DNA from: an uncultured Gammaproteobacteria bacterium
GTDB lineage: Bacteria > Pseudomonadota > Gammaproteobacteria > HK1
Reading direction: 5' to 3'
DNA length: 64,000 nucleotides
NCBI GenBank assembly: GCA_958295465.1
Contig: OY282353.1
Location: forward strand, 3,587,001 to 3,651,000
Part shown: piece by piece, positions 28,122-37,557 of the stretch
How the letters are laid out: every line of letters starts with the position of its first letter
How positions within the stretch are numbered: the stretch's first letter is position 1
The notes under the pieces: generated by a model
Told to the model about the DNA's origin: nothing
The model's database searches: none
The model's input: the letters and a program-made list of their open reading frames with translations, nothing else
Position numbers and translations under genes: made by a program

Positions 28122-29081
28122 ATGTATGCACCGTTCGAGCTGGAGATGCCGGGAGATCTCGCCGGCGCCCTGGACGCCCTCGCGGCCGGCAGGGACTCGA
28201 AGACCGTCCCCATCGCCGGAGGGACCAACCTGATCGTCGACATGCGCGCGAAGCGCGAGCGCCCGGACCGGGTGGTCGCGCTCGGGGAGGTCGGCGAGCT
28301 GCGGGGGATGGACTTCGGGGCCGAACGCATCTCCATCGGCGGTCGTACCACCGTCACCGATCTGCTGCGCTCGCCCGAGGTCGCGGAGGCGGCGCCTTCG
28401 CTCATCGAATCCGCGCGCCTGTTCGCCGGGCTGATGGTGCGCAACACCGCCACCGTCGCCGGCAACATCGCCTGCGGCTCCCCGGCCGCGGACCTGGTGC
28501 CGCCGCTGCTCTCCCTCGACGCCGACGTCACGCTGGCCAGCGCCGCCGGGACGCGGACGGTACCGCTCGACGAGTACTTCCTCGGCTACAAGCGCGACGT
28601 GCGCCGGCCGGACGAGCTGATCACCCGCATCTCCTGGCCCCGCCTGCCCGTTCCGTCCGTCAACACCTTCTACAAGCTCGCCCGCCGCAAGGGCGACGCG
28701 ATCACCGTCACCGGGGTGGCGTTGACGCTCTGCGCCGCCGGCGGAACCTGCACGAAGGCGCGCATCGCGCTCGGGGCCGTCGCGCCCATCGTGCTTCGAG
28801 CCCGGCAGGCCGAGGCCCTGCTCGAAGGCCGGGCGCTGACCCCGGCGCTGATCGACCGGGCCGCGGCGGCGGCTGCCGCCGCATCCAGTCCCATCGACGA
28901 CGTGCGGGCCTCCGCCGGGTACCGGCTCCACACCGTGGAGGTGCTGACCCGCCGGCTGGTCTCGCGGGCCTGGGACCGGTTCGACCGGCAAGGAGATCAG
29001 GGGACGGCAGCTTCCGCCGCCGTCCCGGCGCACGAGGTGACGGCGCAACGTCGCGCCGGCTCCGATGGCCGAAGCGCCTGA
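28122..29081 (+). CDS. Molybdenum hydroxylase FAD-binding subunit (second cluster)
   Basis: FAD subunit of a xanthine dehydrogenase-family enzyme, 319 residues. It has AGGTNLIVDM and TVAGNIACGSPAADLVPPLL FAD motifs, and the CO-dehydrogenase flavoprotein C-terminal domain. An extra 30-residue tail follows the usual end (SRAWDRFDRQ). Gene order here is FAD, [2Fe-2S], Mo subunit, unlike the S-L-M order of the first cluster, so the two are independent operons and not a recent duplication. Confidence 0.9.
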   Translation: MYAPFELEMPGDLAGALDALAAGRDSKTVPIAGGTNLIVDMRAKRERPDRVVALGEVGELRGMDFGAERISIGGRTTVTDLLRSPEVAEAAPSLIESARLFAGLMVRNTATVAGNIACGSPAADLVPPLLSLDADVTLASAAGTRTVPLDEYFLGYKRDVRRPDELITRISWPRLPVPSVNTFYKLARRKGDAITVTGVALTLCAAGGTCTKARIALGAVAPIVLRARQAEALLEGRALTPALIDRAAAAAAAASSPIDDVRASAGYRLHTVEVLTRRLVSRAWDRFDRQGDQGTAASAAVPAHEVTAQRRAGSDGRSA

Positions 29082-29223
29082 TCGTGTCGGTGTCCGATCG
29101 CGGCGGATCTGCGGACATCCCGCGCCTGGCGGGACAATACCGCTCGGTGAGGCACTCGCGCCTGGCGGGAATCGCCGACCAAGGGATCACGTGACAAGGG
29201 GATCACCAAGGGGGACGAGGACC

Positions 29224-29712
29224 ATGTCCAACGAACGGACCATCACCCTGCGCGTCAACGGACGTGAGGAACGGGGACGCTTCCCGGCGCATCGCACGCT
29301 GCTGGAGGCGCTTCGCGAGATAGGCCACATGGAGGTGAAATGCGGCTGCGAGAAGGGCGACTGCGGCGCGTGCGCGGTACTCGTCGACGGGATGGCCGTG
29401 GATAGCTGCCTGACCCTGGCCTGGACGGCGGAGGGTGCGGAGATCACCACCGTCCGCGGCCTCGGCGACCTGGAGTCGCTGCACCCCGTGCAGCAGGCGT
29501 TCGCCGATGGCGGGGCCGCCCAGTGCGGGTACTGCATCCCGGGCATCGTCATCGCGGCGAAGGCGATCATCGACGAGCACCCGGAGCCGACGGAGGACGA
29601 CGTCCGCCTCGGCCTGAGCGGCAACCTGTGCCGCTGCACCGGGTACACGAAGGTGTTCGAGGCGGTCAGCGAGGCGGCCGCCGTCATCCGCGCGGGGAGG
29701 AGCGGACAATGA
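29224..29712 (+). CDS. Molybdenum hydroxylase [2Fe-2S] subunit (second cluster)
   Basis: A 162-residue two-cluster ferredoxin subunit: C42, C47, C50, C62 for the first and C101, C104, C136, C138 for the second cluster. An additional Cys (C40) precedes the first motif. The ATG at 29224 has a GAGGA site; the upstream in-frame codons are non-coding. Its stop overlaps the start of the large subunit (ATGA), indicating translational coupling. Confidence 0.92.
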   Translation: MSNERTITLRVNGREERGRFPAHRTLLEALREIGHMEVKCGCEKGDCGACAVLVDGMAVDSCLTLAWTAEGAEITTVRGLGDLESLHPVQQAFADGGAAQCGYCIPGIVIAAKAIIDEHPEPTEDDVRLGLSGNLCRCTGYTKVFEAVSEAAAVIRAGRSGQ

Positions 29713-32051
29713 CCGGCATCACCAGCGAAGCCCCGTCGCGGCCCAACGTCCGGTTCCGGCAGGTGGGCCGACCGCTCACCCGCACCGACGCCCCCGGCAA
29801 GGTCGCCGGCCGCACCCCCTACGCCGGCGACTACGTGATGCCGGACATGCTGCACATGCGGGTGGTCCGGGCCGACGTGGCCAGCGCCCGGCTCGTGCGC
29901 CTCGACGTCTCGCGGGCGCGGGCGCTCCAAGGGGTCGCTTGCGCCCTCACCGCCGCGGACCTTCCCGATCGCGCCGTGTCCACCGACATTCCGGGCCAGG
30001 TCGGCCGGAAGCGCCTGGACACCGGCCAGCAGATCCTGGTCCGGGAGCGGGTCCGGTACTTCGGGGAGCCGCTCGCCCTCATCGCGGCGGAGACCCGCGA
30101 CGTGGCGGACCACGCCTTGGAGCTGGTGGAGGCCGAGCTGGAGCCCATCCCCGGCGTCTACGATCCGGTGGAGGCGATGCAGCCCGGCGCGCCCATCGTC
30201 ACCGAGCCCGACAACATCGTCGCGGAACGCAGGATCCGGAAGGGCGACGTCGAGGCGGGATTCGCCGAGGCCGACGTCATCGTCGAGAACACCTTTCGGA
30301 CACCGTTCCAGGAGCATGCCTTCCTCGAACCCGAGGTGGGGCTCGCCTGGGTAGACGAGAACGACGTGGTCAACATCCGCGTCTCGACCCAGGTGATCGA
30401 GCACTTCCGCCCCATCGCCGACGCCATCGGGGTGCCCCACAACAAGGTCCGCATCCGCGGCGCCCTGGTCGGCGGCGGTTTCGGCGGCAAGGAAGACCTG
30501 ACCGTCGAGATCTACCTGGCCCTGCTCGCCAGGCGCACCGGCCGGCCGGTGCGCCTCGAATACACCCGCGAGGACTCGTTCGTGGGTCACGGCAAGCGCC
30601 ACCCCTTCGTGCTGACGTACCGCACCGGGGTCACCAGGGACGGCAGGATCACCGCCCTGGACGTGCGGATGGTGGCCGATTCGGGGGCCTACGTCTTCCT
30701 GAGCCCCTACGTCCTGCTCTACGCGCTGGTGGCCGCCCCCGGTCCCTATCGTGTGGACAACCTCGACGTCTTCGCCCGGGCGGTGGCCACGAACAACATG
30801 TTCACCAGCGCCTTCCGGGGATTCGGCGCCCTGCAGGCCTGCGCCGCCTACGAGCAGCAGATGGACGAGGTGGCGAAGGCCATCGGCCTCGACCGCATGG
30901 AGCTGCGGCGGCGCAACTTCCTCAAGACCGGCGAGCCGATGTCGACGGGCTTCGTGCCCCCCAGCGCCATCTGGACGGATCGATGCGCGGAGCGGGCCTG
31001 GGCCGCGCTCGGCGAGCCCACCCCCGCCCGGGGGCCGATCCGGATCGGCCGCGGCATCGGCTGCTATCAGCAGAGCTACGGCCGGCTCACCTTCCTGCAC
31101 GATACGTCGGAGGCCTGGGTCGGAGTCGAGATGGACGGCACCGTCGTCGTGCGTTCCGGCGTCACCGACATCGGCGCGGGCCAAGTGTCGGCGCTGGGCC
31201 AGATCGCGGTGGAGGCCCTCGGCACCACCCTCGACAACGTGGTGGTCTACAACAGCGATTCGGCGGTCACCCCGCTGGCCGGCACCACCACCGCCACCCG
31301 CGCCCTGTACATGACCGGCAACGCGGTGAAGCAGGCGGCGGAGGCGGTCCGGGCGCGGCTGGTCGAACGGGCCGCGAGGGCGTTCGGCGTCGCGCCGGAC
31401 GACGTGGACATGGGCTTCAACGAAGTCTTCGTGGCCGAGCGCCCGGACCGGTCCATGCCCCTGGTCGAGCTGGTCCGGATCTGCGGGGCGGAGGGCATCC
31501 ACCGCTCCGAGCTCGCCATGTTCCGCGCGCCGTTCACCGACTTCCTCGATCCGGAGACCGGCCAGGGCCAGGCCCATCCCGACTACGCCTACGGCGCGCA
31601 CGCGGTCGAGGTGGCGGTGGACGTCGATACCGGCGAGGTCGAGGTCCTGAAGAGCGTCGCCGCCCACGACGTCGGGCAGTGCATCAATCCGGCCGCGGTG
31701 GAGGGCCAGATCCAGGGCGGCGCCCAGAACGGCCAGGGCTACGCGCTCAGCGAGGAGATGCTCTACGAGGAGGGGCGGCTGATCACGCCGTCGTTCAGCG
31801 AGTACCTGATGCCCACGGCCATGGACATGCCCAAGGTCGAATGCATCATCCTCGAATCGCGCAGCGGCGTCGGCCCCTACGGCGCCAAGGGCATCGGCGA
31901 ACCGGCGATGACCCCGGTGGCGCCGGCGATCGCCAACGCCGTCGCTGACGCGATCGGGGTGCGGGTGTTCGAGATGCCGATCACGCCGGAGCGCATCGTC
32001 AGGGCGTTGAAGCGGCGCGACGGGACCGGCCGGCTCGATTCACCGGCATGA
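29709..32051 (+). CDS. Xanthine dehydrogenase-family molybdenum-binding subunit (second cluster)
   Basis: Catalytic subunit of 780 residues. Landmarks: GRPLTRTDAPGKVAGRTPYAGDY, GGGFGGKEDL, the substrate loop SAFRGFGALQA (xanthine dehydrogenase/4-hydroxybenzoyl-CoA reductase type, not CO type), and catalytic Glu in GAKGIGEPAM. It should hydroxylate an aromatic or N-heterocyclic substrate, passing electrons to the two preceding subunits. The physiological substrate is unknown. No MobA/XdhC-like maturation gene is seen beside it. Confidence 0.9.
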   Translation: MTGITSEAPSRPNVRFRQVGRPLTRTDAPGKVAGRTPYAGDYVMPDMLHMRVVRADVASARLVRLDVSRARALQGVACALTAADLPDRAVSTDIPGQVGRKRLDTGQQILVRERVRYFGEPLALIAAETRDVADHALELVEAELEPIPGVYDPVEAMQPGAPIVTEPDNIVAERRIRKGDVEAGFAEADVIVENTFRTPFQEHAFLEPEVGLAWVDENDVVNIRVSTQVIEHFRPIADAIGVPHNKVRIRGALVGGGFGGKEDLTVEIYLALLARRTGRPVRLEYTREDSFVGHGKRHPFVLTYRTGVTRDGRITALDVRMVADSGAYVFLSPYVLLYALVAAPGPYRVDNLDVFARAVATNNMFTSAFRGFGALQACAAYEQQMDEVAKAIGLDRMELRRRNFLKTGEPMSTGFVPPSAIWTDRCAERAWAALGEPTPARGPIRIGRGIGCYQQSYGRLTFLHDTSEAWVGVEMDGTVVVRSGVTDIGAGQVSALGQIAVEALGTTLDNVVVYNSDSAVTPLAGTTTATRALYMTGNAVKQAAEAVRARLVERAARAFGVAPDDVDMGFNEVFVAERPDRSMPLVELVRICGAEGIHRSELAMFRAPFTDFLDPETGQGQAHPDYAYGAHAVEVAVDVDTGEVEVLKSVAAHDVGQCINPAAVEGQIQGGAQNGQGYALSEEMLYEEGRLITPSFSEYLMPTAMDMPKVECIILESRSGVGPYGAKGIGEPAMTPVAPAIANAVADAIGVRVFEMPITPERIVRALKRRDGTGRLDSPA

Positions 32052-32259
32052 CCGGCGCAATCACCATGATTGGGGGACCGGGATCGCGGCCCCGGTTTCG
32101 AGGAATGCGGGCCGGCATGGCGTGCTCCGAGCCGATGCCCGAGAATGGTCATCGTCGCCGTCTCCTGCCGGATTGGCGGAGATGGGGCGGGATCCGGCCG
32201 GCGACGGCCATACCGGAGGCCGGCGGAGCGGCCTCGCCAATCCACAGGGAGAAGACAGC

Positions 32260-33297
32260 ATGAACGCATATCTGAAATCGGGAGCCGTGGCGGTGGCGCT
32301 GGCGTTCCTGGCCGGCGCGGCGCAGGCCGAGGGGAAGCTCTCGGTCTATCACTGGTTCGAGTACATCCCGCAGGAGCTCCTCGACAAGTTCGCCGCCGAG
32401 CACGGGGTCGAGGTGACCATGGACACCTACGATTCCAACGAGGCGATGCTGGCCTCGCTCAAGGCGGGGAAGCTCGGCGCCTACGACGTGGCGGTGCCGG
32501 GCGACTACATGGTCGAGATCATGGCCGGCGAGGGGATCCTCGACGAGGTCGGGCCCGGCGAGCTCGCCAACATCGGCAACGTCGAGCCGCAGTGGATGGA
32601 CGTGCCCTTCGATTCGGGCCGCAAGCACTCGATCCCCTACCAGTGGGGTTCGACCAGCTTCTCGGTGAACCGGGACGTCTACAGCGGCGACATCGACACC
32701 ACCAGCATCATCTTCGATCCGCCCGAGGCGCTGCGCGGCAAGATCAACGTGCTCGACAGCCAGGGCGAGGTCATGCTGATGGCCTCGCTGCATCTCGGCA
32801 TCCCGCAGTGCACCACCGACCGCGAGCAACTGAAGGCGCTCGACGCGCTCCTGCAAAGCGCGAAGCAGCACTGGGCCTCGTTCGGCTCGGACATCGCCAA
32901 GGACGTCCTGGTCTCGGGGGATGCCGCCGCCGGCATGATCTACAACGGCTTCTCCGCCAAGGGGCGTGCGGAAGGCGCGAACATCGAGTACGCCTATCCG
33001 AAGGAGGGCTACGTGGTGTGGATGGACAACGTCGTCCTCCTCAAGGACGCCCCCAACCGCGAGAACGCCATCAAGTTCATGGACTTCCTGCTGGAGCCGG
33101 AGAACATCGCGGCGGTGACCAACTACGCGCGCTACGCCGCGGGGGTCGAGGGGGTGACCGATCTGCTGGACGAGGAGCTCAAGACCTCGCCCGAGTCCGT
33201 ACCCCCGGCCGACGCCCCGCCGGGCACCTTCATCGCGGTCTGCGACCAGGAGACCCAGGAGGTCTACGACGCGATCTGGACCCGGTTGAAGAAGTAG
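32260..33297 (+). CDS. Spermidine/putrescine-type periplasmic binding protein (PotD/PotF-like), orphan
   Basis: A 345-residue extracellular solute-binding protein with signal peptide (MNAYLKSGAVAVALAFLAGAAQA). The mature part has VYHWFEYIPQELLDKFAAEHGVEV, YDVAVPGDYMV, IPYQWGSTSFSVN and WMDNVVLLKDAPN, as in polyamine binding proteins. No permease or ATPase genes are adjacent, so it must use components encoded elsewhere or act as a sensor. ATG at 32260 is preferred over 32122 because of the signal peptide and a GGGAGAAGA site. Confidence 0.88.
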   Translation: MNAYLKSGAVAVALAFLAGAAQAEGKLSVYHWFEYIPQELLDKFAAEHGVEVTMDTYDSNEAMLASLKAGKLGAYDVAVPGDYMVEIMAGEGILDEVGPGELANIGNVEPQWMDVPFDSGRKHSIPYQWGSTSFSVNRDVYSGDIDTTSIIFDPPEALRGKINVLDSQGEVMLMASLHLGIPQCTTDREQLKALDALLQSAKQHWASFGSDIAKDVLVSGDAAAGMIYNGFSAKGRAEGANIEYAYPKEGYVVWMDNVVLLKDAPNRENAIKFMDFLLEPENIAAVTNYARYAAGVEGVTDLLDEELKTSPESVPPADAPPGTFIAVCDQETQEVYDAIWTRLKK

Positions 33298-33405
33298 GCC
33301 GTCGCCGGCCTTGCAGTGGAGTCCCGGCCGAGAGAGCCCCGGGGTGCGCCCGCGCCCGGGGCCTCAGCCTGCGAAGCAGAAGGGCGCGACCCGTCATTCC
33401 TGCGC

Positions 33406-33566
33406 TCACGCCCGTGTCCCCCCGGCGGTTGGGATTCTCGCGCTCCGCTCGGCCAGCCGGTCGCCGAACACGAGGCTTGCGACCGCGAGGACCGCGACCC
33501 AGGCGCCGGCGGTCATCCATACGCCGAACCGGCGTGCCGTCTCCGGCGGCGGACGCCCCGGATTCA
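33406..33566 (-). pseudogene. Short membrane-anchor remnant (possibly clan AA aspartic protease N-terminus)
   Basis: The minus strand reads RRFGVWMTAGAWVAVLAVASLVFGDRLAERSARIP, one hydrophobic helix with the FG-x-WMT-x-AAW pattern of the N-terminal anchor of periplasmic clan AA aspartic proteases. Nothing of the protease domain follows. Very tentative. Confidence 0.3.
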
Positions 33567-35093
33567 CCTGAGCACGCTCATGACCGCACGCGCATCGATG
33601 ACGTGGACACCGGCCTCGGCCCGCGGAGCGGCGCCCGGCGGGACGAACCGCGCACGGCACACCTCGGCGTCCATCGCGCGGGCCAGATTCCCGACGTCAT
33701 CACGGGCCGGGTTCCCGACGTCGTCGCGGGCCGGGTTCCCGACGTCGCCGCGGGCCGGATTCCCGACGTCGCCGCGGGCCGGGTTCCCGACGTCGTCGCG
33801 GCCCGAGTTCCCGACGTCGTCACGGGCCGGGTTCCCAACGTCGCCGCGGGCGACGGCTCCGGAGGCGGCCGGCTTGATCGACCACTTGGCCTTGCCCACC
33901 AGCAGCCGCCGGCCATCGACCGAGCGCGCGACGACGTCCAGTTCCGGCGCGTTGCCCCGCCAGTATCTTTGCGCGGGCTCCCACGGGCCGAGCCCCGCCA
34001 GCGTCGTCTCCGAGCGGTGCAGCACGGGCACGGCCATCCGGCACAGCTCCTCCCAGGTCAGGGATTCGAGGCTTGGCCGATGCCGCCGCCAGTAGCGCAA
34101 CCGCGTCTCGCGGGGTGCGGCGGCAAGGGCCGCCCGATGCGGGGCGACCACCCGGAACCACAGCCGCAGAAAGGGATCGTCGATCCGGTAGAGGCTTCGC
34201 TTGCCCGACCTCGGGTCGCTCCCGAAAGGCGTCTCCCGGCGCACGAGCCCCATCTCCATCAGGGACGCCAGCGGCTTCGACAGGCCGGAGGCGGGTTTGC
34301 CCAGACGGCCCGCGATCTCGCTGACCCGGTGCGCGCCGTTGCCGATGACGTCCAGCACGGGGCGTAGCGCGGTCGCCGGGGGGGTCTCCTCCCGCAGCAG
34401 CCGATCGGGCTCTCCATGCAAGGGTCCCGCGGGGTCGAGGACCAGGGCGTCCACCGCGGTTTCGAGATCGCCCCCGAATGGTTCGGCAAGCTCCCAGTAG
34501 CGAGGCATCCCGCCCCACAGCGCGTATACGGAGACCAGGGCGCCGTAGTCGTCGAACGGGAAAGCCTCCGCGAGATACCCGGGCCGCAAGGGACGCACCG
34601 CAAAGGCTTCGGCGGCCCGGCCGTACAGGGGAGCGGCGGCGTCGAGGATCGCGCTGTGCATCATGTGCTGGCTCGACCCGCAGACGGCCAGCGTCGGTCG
34701 CCGCTCCGGGCGGTCCAGCCAGTTCTGCAGGACGCCGGCCAGGGTGGGGTCCGCGGCAAGGAGGTAAGGGAGTTCGTCGAGCACGACCGGCCCCGGCCAG
34801 CCGGCCTGCCCGGCCTCCGCGGACAGCCGCGTCAGGAACGAGCGCCAGTCCGGGTACTCGACGTCGGCGAAGCCGGGGAACCGCTCGGCGACCGCCCCGG
34901 CCAGATAGCGCCGCTGCACCGGCGGCGCGGACTGATCGGCCACCGCGTAGAGGCCGTCGTGACGCCGCGACCATTCGATGAGCAGGCGTGACTTGCCGAC
35001 CCGGCGGCGCCCCCAGATGACCGCGAACGCTCCGGGTCGCGAGAGCACGCCGTCCAGCCGGCGCATCTCGTCACTGCGATCGAGGAACTGCAT
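33564..35093 (-). CDS. AAA ATPase with DUF234-type C-terminal domain, carrying an octapeptide array
   Basis: A 509-residue predicted ATPase of the archaeal-type AAA_14/DUF234 family. It has Walker A WGRRRVGKSRLL (about 27-38), Walker B VVLDELPYLL, sensor CGSSQHMM and a winged helix (IAGRLGKPASGLSKPLASLMEMGLVRRE). In the C-terminal nuclease-like domain the usual D...GExKW appears as ELDVVARSVDGRRLLVGKAKW, with Lys where the catalytic Glu is expected. Directly after it, seven copies of GNPARDDV split the domain. The nuclease is therefore probably inactive. Start 35093 (MQFLDRSDEM) fits the family. Confidence 0.82.
   Translation of the reverse strand: MQFLDRSDEMRRLDGVLSRPGAFAVIWGRRRVGKSRLLIEWSRRHDGLYAVADQSAPPVQRRYLAGAVAERFPGFADVEYPDWRSFLTRLSAEAGQAGWPGPVVLDELPYLLAADPTLAGVLQNWLDRPERRPTLAVCGSSQHMMHSAILDAAAPLYGRAAEAFAVRPLRPGYLAEAFPFDDYGALVSVYALWGGMPRYWELAEPFGGDLETAVDALVLDPAGPLHGEPDRLLREETPPATALRPVLDVIGNGAHRVSEIAGRLGKPASGLSKPLASLMEMGLVRRETPFGSDPRSGKRSLYRIDDPFLRLWFRVVAPHRAALAAAPRETRLRYWRRHRPSLESLTWEELCRMAVPVLHRSETTLAGLGPWEPAQRYWRGNAPELDVVARSVDGRRLLVGKAKWSIKPAASGAVARGDVGNPARDDVGNSGRDDVGNPARGDVGNPARGDVGNPARDDVGNPARDDVGNLARAMDAEVCRARFVPPGAAPRAEAGVHVIDARAVMSVLR
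33686..33856. repeat. 24-bp minisatellite inside the DUF234 ATPase gene (about 7 units)
   Basis: Tandem 24-bp units (GGGTTCCCGACGTC(G/A)TCG-type on the plus strand) encode GN(P/S/L)(A/G)R(D/G)DV on the minus strand. The period is a multiple of three, so copy-number change would keep the frame. Confidence 0.92.
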
Positions 35094-35364
35094 TGGAAGA
35101 TTATGCGTGAGAACATTATGTTTGTCAGCATAATACTCGGATCCAACGTCGGTTGCGGCAACGAACGCCGCGCATAGGGTGTGCATGGAGGATGGCGGTA
35201 AACTGCGTTGCGCTCATCTCCGATGAGCCGGCAGGCGGGCCGGTACTGATCGGAGTTGGTCGATGCCAGGGGTATGGGCCATGCCTGCCGATGGACGAGC
35301 GACCGGCGCCAATCTCGGCGCAGGGCGGAAGATTCCGCTCCGAGCCTGACGGGGAGGAGAGGCG
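35094..35364. other. Divergent intergenic region
   Basis: About 270 bp between the DUF234 ATPase start (minus) and the DUF1156 methyltransferase start (plus). It contains AT-rich TTATGCGTGAGAACATTATG (35101-35120), similar to 40718-40736. No gene seen. Confidence 0.45.
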
Positions 35365-37557
35365 GTGAGTATCGAGCGGGATTTCGACGTCCCCCTGATC
35401 GCGGAGATGGCGCTCCGGGAGAAGCAGATCCAGCAGAACTATCGTCCGATCATCGGCGTCCACAAGTGGTTTGCCCGCCGCCCCGGGACCCTGTTTCGCG
35501 GCCTGATCCTCTCCGAGTTCGGAGAAGGCCGCCTGGAAGACACTTTTTTCCGTTCGAACGATTTTCCGGGCATCCGGATCGCCGATCCGTTCATGGGGGG
35601 CGGAACGCCGCTGATCGAGGCGAATCGCGTCGGATGCGACGTACAAGGCTTCGACGTCAATCCGATGTCGGCCTGGATCGTCCGCGAGGAAATCGAATAC
35701 CTCGACACGGCGGCCTACGAGCGGGTCGCCCGCGCCCTCGTCGCCCGTTTGCGCGACGATGTCGACGGGTATTACCGCACGTCCTGTCCGCTCTACGGCG
35801 ATGGTGACGTGCCGGTCAAATCCTTCCTGTGGGTGAAAGTGCTCGAATGCGGCGCCTGCGGGAAGCCCTTCGATCTTTTTCCGGGCTACCTCCTCGCCGA
35901 GAACCGGCGGCACCCGAAAAACGTCCTCGTCTGCCCTGGTTGCGGGGACCTCAACGAGGTTGAAGACCGCAAGAGCCCTGGAGATTGCATCGGATGCGGG
36001 ACCGCGCTTCGCCAAGCCGGACCCGCACGCCGGGGGCGTTGCAACTGCCCGCATTGCGGGCATTCGAACCTCTATCCCGGGCAAGCCCGACAACCCCTGG
36101 CGCACCGCCTGTTCGCCATCGAGTACCACAACCCGAGACGGAGAGCCAAGCACCGGGGCCGTTTCTTCAAGAAGCCCGATGCGGAAGACATTGCGCGGAT
36201 GGCCGCCGCGGCCGATCGATGGGAGCAGGTCAACCCCCGCCATGTGCCAGGGGAAGACATTCCGCCGGGGGATGAAACGGGGCGGCTGCATCGGTGGGGG
36301 TATGCCCGCTACCGGGACATGTTCAACCCGCGCCAGCTTCTCGGGCTGGAGCTGAGCTGTCGGTTGATCGCAGAAATCGAAGACCAGCGCATACGCCATG
36401 CGCTCGCGACCAACCTTTCCGATCTGTTGCGCTACCAGAACATGTTGTGCCGCTACGACACGATGGCGCTCAAGTCCCTGGACATCTTCTCCGTGCACGG
36501 ATTCCCGGTCGGACTGGTCCAGTGCGAGTCCAACCTCCTGGGTATCGTCAACGGCGCCGGAGCCAATGTCGGATCGGGCGGCTGGTCCAACATCATCGAC
36601 AAGTACGTCAAGGCGAAGCGCTATTGCGAGGCGCCGTTCGAAGTCCGGCGCCACGGCTCGCGCAACGTCCGGGTTCCGATCGAGGGCGAGAGGATCGGCG
36701 AGAAGCTCAACGGCAGCCGCCGCGCGGTCGCCATCAGTTGCGCGAGCGCGACCGGGAGCAGGCTTCCCCCACGAAGCCTGGACGCCGTGTTCACGGACCC
36801 GCCCTATTTCGGCAACGTGCAATACGGCGAGTTGATGGACTTCTGCTATGTCTGGTTGCGTCGCCTGGCCGGAAACACAACAGAGGGATTCAGCCGCGCA
36901 TCCACGCGATCGCGAGACGAACTGACCGGCAACGTCACCCAGGATCGCGGCCTCACGCACTTCACCGAAGGGCTTTCATCGGTCTATTCGCGTATGGCGG
37001 AGGCCCTGAAGCCGGGAGCGCCCCTGGTGTTCACGTACCATCACAACAAGCTGGACGCCTATTGCGCGGTGGGGGTGGCGATCCTGGATGCCGGGCTCGT
37101 CTGTTCGGCCTCTCTTCCTTGTCCCGCTGAAATGGGCGGCTCGATCCACATCCACGGCACGGCGTCTTCGATCATGGACACCGTGTTCGTATGCCGGTCG
37201 TCGGGCCAGACGCCGGGGCGCTGGTTGTTCGATACGCCGGAACGGCTTGTCGAGATCGCCGGCGATGATCTTGCGCATCTGGCAAGTACCGGCAGGACGC
37301 CCACCCATGGCGATATGCGGTGCATCGTCTTCGGTCACCTGACTCGAATGGCGGTCTGGAAACTCCGAGACCACTGGAACCGCGCTTTGCCTGTTTCCGA
37401 GAAGCTCGCGGCCTTCGCGGAAGCGGTTTCCACTTGCGGAGACCCCGAGCAACTCGCGCGGTGGGTGATGGCCACCGAACCGGACGCCGCGTTTCCGGGG
37501 CTGTTTTATGTCTCGAAAAAGTCCGAAGAGGGTGAGCGCGGTGACGTTTCCTTTTGA
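35365..37557 (+). CDS. DUF1156-type DNA adenine/cytosine-N4 methyltransferase with zinc ribbons
   Basis: A 730-residue methyltransferase. The N-terminal block IGVHKWFARRPGTLFRGLILSEF and the AdoMet motif ADPFMGGGTPLIEANR identify the DUF1156 family. Two pairs of CxxC motifs (CGACG, CPGCG, CIGCG, CPHCG; about residues 160-235) form zinc ribbons. The catalytic motif TDPPYFGNVQYGE lies near 475, giving permuted motif order. The start at 35365 (GTGAGT, with GGAGAGG upstream) fits. The 3' end overlaps the next gene by 50 bp, so the two are coupled and probably form a modification/restriction pair. Confidence 0.82.
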   Translation: MSIERDFDVPLIAEMALREKQIQQNYRPIIGVHKWFARRPGTLFRGLILSEFGEGRLEDTFFRSNDFPGIRIADPFMGGGTPLIEANRVGCDVQGFDVNPMSAWIVREEIEYLDTAAYERVARALVARLRDDVDGYYRTSCPLYGDGDVPVKSFLWVKVLECGACGKPFDLFPGYLLAENRRHPKNVLVCPGCGDLNEVEDRKSPGDCIGCGTALRQAGPARRGRCNCPHCGHSNLYPGQARQPLAHRLFAIEYHNPRRRAKHRGRFFKKPDAEDIARMAAAADRWEQVNPRHVPGEDIPPGDETGRLHRWGYARYRDMFNPRQLLGLELSCRLIAEIEDQRIRHALATNLSDLLRYQNMLCRYDTMALKSLDIFSVHGFPVGLVQCESNLLGIVNGAGANVGSGGWSNIIDKYVKAKRYCEAPFEVRRHGSRNVRVPIEGERIGEKLNGSRRAVAISCASATGSRLPPRSLDAVFTDPPYFGNVQYGELMDFCYVWLRRLAGNTTEGFSRASTRSRDELTGNVTQDRGLTHFTEGLSSVYSRMAEALKPGAPLVFTYHHNKLDAYCAVGVAILDAGLVCSASLPCPAEMGGSIHIHGTASSIMDTVFVCRSSGQTPGRWLFDTPERLVEIAGDDLAHLASTGRTPTHGDMRCIVFGHLTRMAVWKLRDHWNRALPVSEKLAAFAEAVSTCGDPEQLARWVMATEPDAAFPGLFYVSKKSEEGERGDVSF

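Noticed and set aside
33686..33856. CRISPR-like short repeats
   Set aside because: 24-bp units without spacers inside a coding frame.
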